From Liolophura sinensis (Eukaryota > Mollusca > Polyplacophora > Chitonida > Chitonidae): 64,000 nt of DNA. Shown one piece after another: positions 49,616 to 61,600 of this stretch; position 1 is the stretch's first letter; the number at the start of each line of letters is the position of its first letter. The stretch covers positions 54,722,984-54,786,983 of the forward strand of contig NC_088300.1 of assembly GCF_032854445.1 (NCBI RefSeq), read 5' to 3'. The notes under the pieces are model-generated. The model was not told the DNA's origin and did no database searches. It was given only the letters and a program-made list of their open reading frames with translations. Position numbers and translations under genes: made by a program.

Positions 49616-52600
49616 CTGCAACAAATGTAAATTTTTTTTTTCACATTTTAACTTTAATATATTTGAGTGAAATTTTCTTAAAGATAAGATACTACAGCAC
49701 GATGACCAGCTTTATGGTTATTTTCAAACTAGAAGTTATATGGTCAGGTAGGTGTATACGGATTATGTGTTCCAGGACAGATCACCACACCCACCACACA
49801 GATAAGCCAGCATATTCCACGGGATTCTGTTAATATGCTCTTCAGTTTTCTTGTGCTGATGAAAATAAAATGGAAAAGTGATTTATGATTATCAAGTGCT
49901 AATTAATTCATACTTTGCTATGGCGTCAGCTTCCTGTTGTGTTGCAGTGAATGCGCCTTCTTCTTCTTCCTGCGTCTTGGAATCATTCTTCTTCTGCGGA
50001 AATAACCAGTACAAGTCAAAACCCACAAAAAAAAACTCACCTCCCACAAATACTGCTGCTTAAACTAATACACAAGATTTCCAATATTGTTACAACACTG
50101 ATAAACAAAGTGAGACAACACATTCTGATGATTAAACCATTTTCTTTAAAATGCACCATCCATAGTCACACTCTTTAATCCGAATTGCGACAATATTCTA
50201 CTTTTTTTCAAATTTATAATGCTATAGTAGTATTAAATTAGGCCTAAGTTAAAGTGTGAGCCATTTTGCTATATCGATCCCACATGTTTTAGCACTAACA
50301 TTTCTTTCTTCCAGTTTTAGTTTGGATGCATGCAAAAGACAAAGTCCACTGTTGGCTGCTTTCGTCTGTTTCTGTGGCACATTACTATGGTCCTTGGCTG
50401 TGTTTATGTTCTTGCTAGCTTCGTCTCCAGGTACCACTAATATAACAGGCTTGATATCATCTGACTGCAAAAACCAAAAAATAACTTCACTCATCTTGAC
50501 ACTTGAGAAACTTAACTTGTACACTACCAATGACTATAGCGTTCAAGTTTTGGAGCCAATGGTTTGTGGTGCTGGACTTGACAGAGTATAAGTTGCCAAG
50601 CCGTTTCATGAAAAGATGATTTAAGTCCTTGACCAATAAGGTCAAATATTTACTTATTTATTTTGTTGTTGCTTAATGCCATACTCAAACATCTTTCACA
50701 TACTTTGACATTGCTACTGAGTTGTGTAACTGTAAAGAATGCCTCTATTGTAGCTCTTCAGTTAGAAGAAAAAACACATTTATACAACCTCTACTTTAAA
50801 TGAAAGAGCTGTACAAACTGTGTGGCATTCTATTTGTTTTAGATTTTTTGTGAGGAAATAGCTGTTTTAAACCTCATCATTTTCTACAAAAACCAGCGAT
50901 TCAGGGCCCACTGAAAGTCACGCCATGTTTTATGCTTGTCCAAAGAAAAGCCTCCTTTCCTACTTTTGAATACTCATTGTGACATCAATGTGCTTAAAGT
51001 TTTACAGCTACCATAAGATTAACGTGCATTTCCAGTCTCAGTTATCATGATAATCATGCATTTTAAAGTCTGTGAAATTCTGAAAAGGTTACACATTCAC
51101 AATTCAAGGAACTGGGTCCAATATTTGCCTCCGAACTGAAGAGCAAAGAAGCAATGATTGGGTAATACTGCCACATAGACATTTTAGGTTGTTGACGCAC
51201 TATAAATCTCTGCACTGTTCGTTTGCACCTAGTTGAAGTCTATAAGAATTTTTTTGGTTGGATAGAACTGAACACTTTTTTGCCAGTGTAACTTCCTAAA
51301 CCTCTGGAGGTTATCAAGGAGACAAAATGCTATGACTAAACTAAAATCCAGCAATCACAGTTCAAAAAATGGCGGTCATGCTAGGTTGATTTTTTGATAT
51401 GTCGTAGAGAAAAGTGCAAGCTACATGTGGTAATATGGCACTGTACCATGCGAAAATTAGGAGGCATATATTTTTGACAAATTTACTACATAAATAGTAA
51501 GTAAAATCAAAGGTGCTTGTGTGACCTTTGATTTCTAAGGAGATTTCTAAGCCTTTTGATGTTTAATCATTAAATACTCAAATAAGCACCACTGGCAGAA
51601 AAATGAGATGCTTTATTTAACCTTAAATATAGCTCTTGCATTTAAAAGAGCAAAAAGTTTAAATATCAAACAAATACCACTGAAAGGAGTATGCATTTCC
51701 TTGCAGGTGCATGCCATAAAAAAATTCTAATATTTACCTCAAGTTGATAAATTATAAATAAAGTCAGCGCCTAAATCCACTGTGAACGACTCCATTTTGC
51801 CTAAGAACTAGTCCTGAAGTCTTCCGTGTTTGGAAGAGAATTGCTTTCGGAAACCGCCGAAGTGCAGTTTGTACATTTCCTTCTTCCCAGAAAGTAGCCA
51901 ACAGTACCGTTTGTTTTCTTTCCTCTTGATGATCGGGAAACCGCAAAGTTGGATGTAGGTTCCGAGTTTACACGAACAAGCCGGCAGTTTTAACGACTCT
52001 CATTGGCTGAGAGGTAACACACCCCCAGCTTAAATTACAGGGTGTTAAAGATGGAGGACGCGATGGACTCAGTGATTTATGTCAGCTCTGCCGTTTTCAG
52101 GCTTTACTTGTATGGTGAGGAAAGATCGCAACATTATGCAGCAGTCACCATGAGATGTACTCTTTTCAGCCTTTAGTGTCATTTTTTAAAGTTTTCTTCT
52201 ACTTTAAGGCATAGGTTGCATAAATGTGTTTTTTCTTTTAAGTCATGGGGTCATCTTGCGAGGAAACATACCACTGCAGTCAGTCTTGTGGGTGGAGGCA
52301 GAAAAGCCTTATAAGATAGAGGGCAAGGAAAAGTCTCCTCAGGGCTCTTCATGGCTTTGTTCACCGGTAAACTTAATACTGTTATGTACATGTGTGAAAC
52401 TTTATCCAGATTGGAGTTGATTCTATTAATTATTTAAAGTGTTGAGGCAAATGTTTCTTTAAGTCATTTAATGTTGAACATCATATAACTTCAGTCATCG
52501 TGTAAACCTGTAAATGGGTACTTACCACAAACTCCAATTCTGTTGCTGTCCATGGGATGTAATATGGTCCTACATATATCTCTTTCGTATAGACATCTTT

Positions 52601-55600
52601 CACTGTTCCTGAATATGAAAAGTTCAGAGAGTTCAACATCACGTTAATAAGTAATAGTTACTGCGTGTCTCAGGATATGACACAAAATATAATCTTTATA
52701 GGGTGGAAATCTGTAAATCTGTAGTAATGATCAGGAGGGTTGGATGGTTTTGGGTTTCTCCCACCGTTCTCTGCCTGGTTTTCTCCCACCATATTACTGT
52801 CCTTTAAGTGAAATATTATTGAGTGCAGCTTAAAACGCATAAAATAATAGATAGATAAATAAATAAATAAGATACACCTAATATCAATCAACAGCAAGGA
52901 AGCATTTAATGACATGCACTGTATTTGTAACAGACACTGACAGGATGTATGAAGAGGTTCACCTGAAGGAGCGGAGAAAGCCCCAAAATCGGCTACACTA
53001 CATCAGATGAACATGATACCAGGTATTTCGAGAATTTAATATGAAACTGGCAAACCATTAAACACAGATATATTAACCTGTATGAAGCAAAAACAGTCCA
53101 TCACATGTGACTTCATTTTTTCAGCTCACCCTTCTGTACTACAGTCCATCCAGCAGGGTGATTTGTTAGTGAAAAATTCCATGAAATAAACGTGATCGAC
53201 TCCAACTGTTGTAACATGAACCTGCTGTTTTTTAACGATGTGACACACAAGAATTCAAACTAAAGTGTCGGGTAAACATTGCGACTTTTGTGCCACAGAT
53301 AAAACATACTTTGTCAAAAATCCACTACAGGCGTTCATTATAAAACCAAACTGGCCAGCTATGAACTACACAACATTGTAGTTGGAAAGTAGGTATGTTC
53401 TCACCATAGATTAGGATAATGTCTACCATGGATGAATCTACTGTAAAGGTATCCAAGCCAGCTGTATTCACTAAATATGATGGTTCAAGATGCATCTGAA
53501 CCTTGTCCTTGGACAGCCCCTAATTAGAGATAGAAAAAAAAGACGTAAACCACCAGGATGACTGATGCAGCCCTGCATATAAGTACAAATATATAAACTT
53601 CATTGATAAGAATAGGATGTTCGAGACTGCAGTGAGAATACAAATATGTGGCAAGTTGAGAAGGCTCATTTGTTTGTATTACTATCACCTCTTCACATCA
53701 GAAAAATCCTCCTTTAACACCTATATATATGTACATATGTTTTTTGATTGCGGCTCAACTCGATTCTCAAAAATTTTCATTTCTTGGATGGCAATCAGTT
53801 TATTGATTGGAGGACGCTGGAGTGCCTGCCCTGCATACCACTGGTAACTTTTCCACAAAATATGCAAAATATGCACACCATATTGGTGAAAGACAAATGT
53901 GCTTCAAAAGAACTGCACAGTCGAGGAACACTGACTGTTTCTTGTCACCATTTAAAAGGTTCTAGAGCAGTGAGCGTGAGGGACAGAATTTATATCATCT
54001 CTGTTCAACTCTCAATGTAAGCGTACTTGGATCTGCATTGCTGAATGGAATGCAATGCTGAAACCTAACTTAGTCATCACAAAAGATTAGACATGCAACT
54101 CTCACTGAAAAGCCACAGCTTTATTTTCAAATTAAAATGACAGCAAGCTAAAAGTAAAAAATGGTCGACATGACGGTATTAAAATCTGTACCTTTTCAGA
54201 CTTTGAATAATCTATTCAAACCTATTGCACATGAATGGATAAGAGAGCCAGAACAGACATATTATGCAGGAGTGGACCCTTGTATTAGGTGGGCTTACGT
54301 AGTAAGCTGGCTGTTCCAGTAGGACACCCGTGGCTATTCTTATAGCACACACTCTCCACAGGCAATACTCCAGGGATGGCTCTTTGTCCTGAAACTCCAC
54401 AAACGCCTCCAACATGTCAGCCTTACTCACAAAAAATGCCTGTGGTAAGTGAAAAGAAGAAACAAAAGGCACTACATGAAACAGGGTAACAGTACAGAAA
54501 GATTACTTTGTATTAACAAGTTTGACACTGTTGTAAGATGGATTATTTATTTATTTATTTATTTGATTGGTGTTTTATGCCGTACTCAAGAATATTTTAC
54601 TTATACGACGGCGGCCAGCATTATGGTGGGTGGAAACTGTTCAGAGCCCGGGGGAAACCCACGACCATCCGCAGGTTGCTGACAGACCTTCCCACTTACG
54701 GCCAGAGAGGAAGCCAACATGAGCTGGACTTGAACTCATAGCGACCGCTGTGTCATCATGCTGCGCTAGCGCGCTAACCAACTGAGCCACGGAGGCTCCT
54801 AAGATGGATTAAAATCAACACTTAAAAATGTTTGTACTACAGGCAATTCATATTCTGCTTGTCCTCAGCCCTTACTGTCAAAACTGCCCTTAGTCACAAA
54901 CATGCACCAGTACTCCTCAATTTTTGTTCCCGGGATTCACATTTCATGCTACCAGAACATGTACGCACCTGACAGATGTTGGGGGTATTTCCAATACATC
55001 CTGATGCTGATAACCACAAGAAATCGATACAAATAATGTTTATATGTCAACTAGAACGCTCTAACTTAGTTTCTTATCCCTACCCCAACAGCTATATCTC
55101 CTTACTACTTACCATTATACAGAACTACATTACATCAATGGTACATGACATTATTAAATGTATTTATATACAGGCCATGCAGTCTGCTACACTTAACCCT
55201 CATGCTTACTTGCCAATCAGTTAGCCCCGATGTTTATGTGCCAGTCAGTTCGTCCTGATGTTTATTTGTCCATCAAGTAATCCTAATGTTTATTTGCCAA
55301 TCTGGTAGCTTTAACATTTACGTGCAGTCAGTTAAGCGCGGATGTTTACTTGGCTGTCTCTTAGACCTGATATACATTTGCCAATCTGGTAGCTCTGAAG
55401 TGTATATGTCAATCTAGTACCCTTCACATGTCAAACTGGTAGCCCTGATGTTTTTATGCCAATCTGGTAACCCTGATATTTATATGTCAATCTGGTAGCC
55501 ATGACGTTTATACGTCAAACTGGTGGCCCTGATGTTTATATGTCAGTGTGGTAGCCCTAATGTTTCTACGTCAGTCTGGTAGCCCTGATGTTTATTTATT

Positions 55601-58600
55601 TATTTATTCATTTGACTGCTCTTTCTCACCGTACTGAAGAAAATTCCACTTATATGACTGTGGCTAGCATTATTGTGGGAGGAAACCCACAATCATCCGC
55701 AGGTTGCTGCAAGACCTTCCCACTTACGGCCGGAGAGGGAGCCAGCATGAGCTGGACTTGAACTCACAGCGACCGCACTGGTGAGAGGTTTCTGGATCAT
55801 TAAGCTGCGCTAGTGCGCTAGCCAATCTCCGATGTTTATATGCCAACCTAGTAGCCCTGATGTTTATATGCCAACCTAGTACCCCTGTTGTTTATATGTC
55901 AACCTAGTAGCTCTGATGTTTATATGCCAACCTAGTAGCCCTGATGTTTACATGCCAATCTGGTAGCCCTGATGTTTATGTACCAATCTGATAGCCCTGA
56001 TGTTTATATGCCAATCTGGCAGCCCTAATGTTTATATGCCAACCTGGTAGCCCTGATGTTTACATGACAACCTGGTAGCCCTGATGTTTATATGCCAACC
56101 TGGTAGCCCTGATGTTATGTACAAATCTGGTAGCCCTGATGTTTATATGCCAATCTGGCAGCCCTAACGTTTATATGCCAACCTGGTAGCCCTGATGTTT
56201 ACATGCCAACCTGGTAGCCCTGATGTTTATATGCCAACCTGGTAGCCCTTATGTTTATGTACGAATCTGGAAGCCCTGATGATTATATTCCAATCTGGTA
56301 GACCTGATGTTTATGTACCAATCTGGAAACCCTGATGTTTACATGCCAATCTGGTAGCCCTGATGTTTACATGCCAATCTGGTAGCCCTGATGTTTATAT
56401 ATCCATCAGTTAGTCCTGACATATCTATGACTACACCACCAATCTGGTAGCCCTGATGTCTATGTGCAAATCTGATGGCCCTGATTTCTCAATGCAAATC
56501 TGCAAAGTCAAATTTCATTACAGTTCTAATCTTAAAATCAACCATTTCTGCAGGGAAAACTGTTTAAGTATTACTGGAATCAAGGTACTTCATACGCTCA
56601 CCTGAACTGTTGTTTCACACCATATGGTAACATGACGTTCATGGCGAGTCAGAAGGCCAATTTCCCCGAGCACATTTCCTGCAGACAGGTAATCAACATT
56701 CATGACGGCAGAGCCTTTATCGGTCACATCTGAGGTCAGATTTTGAGGGGATTCCATCTGCAAACACAACAATTGTTGCTCGATGTGTAGCATCTACATA
56801 CACACTGTATATGGGGAAAGTGACAGTCGATGACAACCATGCCACATGAACCACAACAAACACAGGAGGTGCACATACAACAAGTACAATGTAGAAGGTA
56901 AGATGATTGCCAGTACAGTGAAGCCTCGCCCTAGGATGCCTTGATATCACGTGACCCAAATCTTGTCCCCCCAAAACATGCGGTCTACTTTCATGTGAGA
57001 ACGGCTGAAACCATAAATGGATCAAAATTTTTCACATATGTTTGAAAGCATATGTAAATAATGCAGCATCATTTGCTTCATTTCCTACAGTTAGTGTCTG
57101 ATCCATGCGTTATTTGATATTTTATGCTTAAGCTTTTGAACATCACATGAGTGTAATCGAAATGAAATGAATTTTTCTAATGGAATAATGCAAGAGGTTA
57201 TACCTGGTTACATTTCCTTGCGACTGAGTTGAATTCCAAACGCACATGCGTGTGATGTTGTTGTTGCAGCATTACTTCTGCGTGTTTGGCCTCGTCAGCA
57301 ATAAGAACACAATTTGCTCACTGTGACAGGCATACCTCATAAAGGGATTAATATAGCTTTAATCAGCTTATTGAATGGCTATAAAACAAGGTGTGAAACT
57401 GTAGGGAGTGAGATTTGGCTTACCAGCAAACTGACATGTGAGAGCTGAGATGAGCTCACTCAAACATTTGAGAATGGCTTCCTAATGTTTTCCTCTTTCT
57501 TTATTTAATACATTGATTTAGCATGATATACATTAAAATAGAATTTTGAATCTGTGGAATCTAAGTTCCAGGAGTTACTTCTGATACGAGCAGACATGGA
57601 CGAATTGGATACCAAATGCACTGTAGCTGTTTCTATTTAAAAATGAAGTGGATGAAACTACGTTACTTGAATTCATGCAGCTTGTGGAAATGTTTAACAT
57701 GCACCCAGTTCTGTAGATCAGCTCGGGCCCGTGATTGGGTGATGCGAGGCTAGCTCCGTAGGATGACTCATAGAACAGTGCTGAGATATTTGTGGTCTGT
57801 ATGTGAAAACTTGTGTACCGTAGAATACTAGTTGAATCTTCAGGAAACAAAAAATCTCAGGCGTTTAACTTAATAGTAAACTAATTAACAATAACAATGC
57901 ATCTAAAACTTCGTTCAATGTCAAAATCATAGCCTATAATATAGACTGTACATGTAACCCTATTGTATATACTGGATCCCAAGGTCATTTCATCATAGCG
58001 ATAGGTAGCCTATAATGCGCTCAGGAACCTGTCCCCCATGCTGGGTGCTATAGTGAGGTGATACTGTAGTAGGTACCTCATTCATGAGTTCTTGTAATCG
58101 TTTAATACCGTACCCTAACTAAGCCACAGACAAGGATGTAGATCCCTTCGGTGAAATCTCCTCGCCGCATGATCACATCACCGTAACTAAAGTTCACCAT
58201 GACAGCTCGCTCCTGAAATAACAAACAAAAAACAATTCATCAATGTAGCTCACATTAAATCAATAAGACAGCACTTCAGGTCATCCCGCATTGAGAGATG
58301 GAGTAGGGTAAGAGAGGGTAGGCAGAGGTGGAAGGTAAGGCGAGGGGGCTGTGCATATAATTCTCCTTCGTTTCCTTTTTGATAATGTCAAAAATGATTT
58401 GTCAAAACGATGTAACAATGTAATTCACTGGTTTATCCTTCTACTTTAGTACTGAAGCACCATATAGGTCTACTTGTGTGGAACAGCCACAGGAATGTAT
58501 AACTTGGACACTAGGAAGTATAAGCTAAAGGAAAGTAGATATTTGGGTGCACTGAATAGGTCAATGTGACTGATAATGGAGGCAGATTCAATGGAAATAA

Positions 58601-61600
58601 GAGGAGGGTGTGTCTCAAATTTTAACAACCAGAACCTCAAAATGGAGTTTTTTTCAGGTCCAGACTGAGTTCATTTATATTTAAAACGCTGACCATAACC
58701 TGGTATTGAGTTTAATTCCACTTAAGCGACTGGTAATTTTGTGAACGTGAAAGTATATATGAAGTATATATACAAAGTTTAATTTCATTTGAGGTTCATT
58801 TCTGATCATGATTTTACTGTTGACACATATGTGTACATATAGTATTACAAGTATATTAAATTATCCTGGTCATAGATATACATCATTATATCAATGAAAA
58901 GAAAGGAACTCACAAAGAGTATATCAAAAGTGAACATGTTTGAAATAGAGATAAGGCTTATCCCATGTAGATTAGAGGTGAAACAGTTATAAACGATGTA
59001 TGTTTGTTATATTAAAAGAAAGAAAGAAAGAAAGAAATATTAAGTAACAAATAAACAACATGAGCAAAAATCAAAGACAGGACTTATAATGATCAGGGAT
59101 ATATAATAGTTATAAACAGTTATAAAACATCTATGTTCAGTTGTCGGTTATTATATTAAAAGAAAAAAGGAACTGCAGTGTAACAAACATTATATTAAAA
59201 GTAAACAAACAACATATGCAAAAAACAAATCTGTTACTCTGAATATACTAAAAGTAATGAACCTGTCTTTTCAGAAAAGCCAAAGGAGCCTCGACTCAGT
59301 TCAATGATTAGCTTTGACCTAATTTATATACATTATCTGTAAATACACTTATGCTTCAGGAAGAGGGAAGTAGGTGCATTTTCCAAATCAGTTTACAATG
59401 TAACAGTAAAAGGATACATTTTTCATTAACCAAAGTTCCACCAGGCTCTGTCCGGTTTCCTCCTATCATAATGATGGCCGTTGTCGTATAAGTGAAATAC
59501 TCTTGAGTACGGCGTAAAACACCAATCAAATAAATAAATAAATATCCACCTAAGTTTTCATGGCATTATCTATTTTTCACGGATGCATCCGTTGATGATC
59601 GCAGTCAACTGCTCAATGCTACACAAATATTTTCAAATTAAATTGTTTTTATCCAAAAAATTGAGTATTTGTACTAGAAAAACACAAAACTGAGTGTTTA
59701 TCATTGCATTATTCCACCAAATATCGAGGTCTAAAATCGACATGTATTAATCCCTGCACCCATAAAACTGATGATCCTTGCAAAAGAGAAAAACTTTTGC
59801 TGTGAATATGGCCCTAAACACCAATCAATTAACCAAGCATTCTGCAAGTATTGCAAAAACAATACATGTGCATGTACTCTACCGGTTAAAGCCATCAGTG
59901 ATGTATCTGATGAGGGAGTGCCAGCTGGCTGTGATGTATTTGATGAGGGAATGCCAGCTTGCTGTGATGTATTGATGAGGGAGTATTAACAGCGTACCCT
60001 GCTATATCTGATGAGGGAGTGTTAGCTTGCTGCGATGTATTTGATGAGGGAGTGTTAGCGTGCTGTGATGTATTTGATGACGGAATGCCAGCTTGCTGTG
60101 ATGTATTTGATGAGGGAGTGTTAGCTTGCTGCGATGTATCTGATGAGGGAGTGTTAGCTTGCTGCGATGCATTTGATGAGGGAGTGTTAGCCTGCTGTGA
60201 TGTATTTGATGAGGGAATGCCAGCTTGCTGTGATGTATTTGATGAGGGAGTATTAACGGCGTACAGTGCTATATCTGATGAGGGAGTGTTAGCTTGCTGC
60301 GATGCATTTGATGAGGGAGTGTTAGCGTGCTGTGATGTATTTGATGACGGAATGCCAGCTTGCTGTGATGTATTTGATGAGGGAGTATTAACGGCGTACA
60401 GTGCTATATCTGATGAGGGAGTGTTAGCTTGCTGCGATGTATTTGATGAGGGAGTGTTAGCGTGCTGTGATGTATTTGATGACGGAATGCCAGCTTGCTG
60501 TGATGTATTTGATGAGGGAGTGTTAGCTTGCTGCGATGTATCTGATGAGGGAGTGTTAGCTTGCTGCGATGCATTTGATGAGGGAGTGTTAGCCTGCTGT
60601 GATGTATTTGATGAGGGAATGCCAGCTTGCTGTGATGTATTTGATGAGGGAGTATTAACGGCGTACAGTGCTATATCTGATGAGGGAGTGTTAGCTTGCT
60701 GTGATGTATCTGATGAGGGAGTGTTAGCTTGCTGCGATGCATTTGATGAGGGAGTGTTAGCCTGCTGTGATGTATTTGATGAGGGAATGCCAGCTTGCTG
60801 TGATGCATTTGATGGGGGAGTATTAATAGCTTACCCTGTTGTATTTGATGAGGGAGTGTTAGCTTGCTGTGATGTATTTGATGAGGGAATGCCAGCTTGC
60901 TGTGATGTATTTGATGAGGGAGTGTTAGCTTGCTGCGATGTATTTGATGAGGGAATGCCAGCTTGCTGTGATGCATTTGATGAGGGAACATTAATAGCTT
61001 ACCCTGTTGTATTTGATGAGGGAGTGTTAGCTTGCTGCGATGTATTTGATGAGGGAATGCTAGCTTGCTGTGATGTATTTGATGAGGGAGTGTTAGCTTG
61101 CTGTGATGTATTTGATGAGGGAATGCCAGCTTGCTGTGATGTATTTGATGAGGGAGTATTAATAGCTTACCCTGTTGTATTTGATGAGGGAGTGTTAGCT
61201 TGCTGTGATGTATTTGATGAGAGAATGCTAGCTTGCTGTGATGTATTTGATGAGGGAGTATTAATAGCTTACCCTGTTGTATTTGATGAGGGAGTGTTAG
61301 CTTGCTGTGATGTATTTGATGAGGGAATGCCAGCTTGCTGTGATGTATTTGATGAGGGAGTATTAATAGCTTACCCTGTTGTATTTGATGAGGGAGTGTT
61401 AGCTTGCTGTGATGTATTTGATGAGGGAATGCCAGCTTGCTGTGATGTATTTGATGAGGGAGTGTTAGCCTGCTGTGATGTATTTGATGAGGGAGTGTCA
61501 GCTTGCTCTGATGTATTTGATGAGGGAGTATTAATAGCTTACCCTGTTGTATTTGATGAGGGATTGTTAGCTTGCTGTGATGTATTTGATGAGAGAATGC

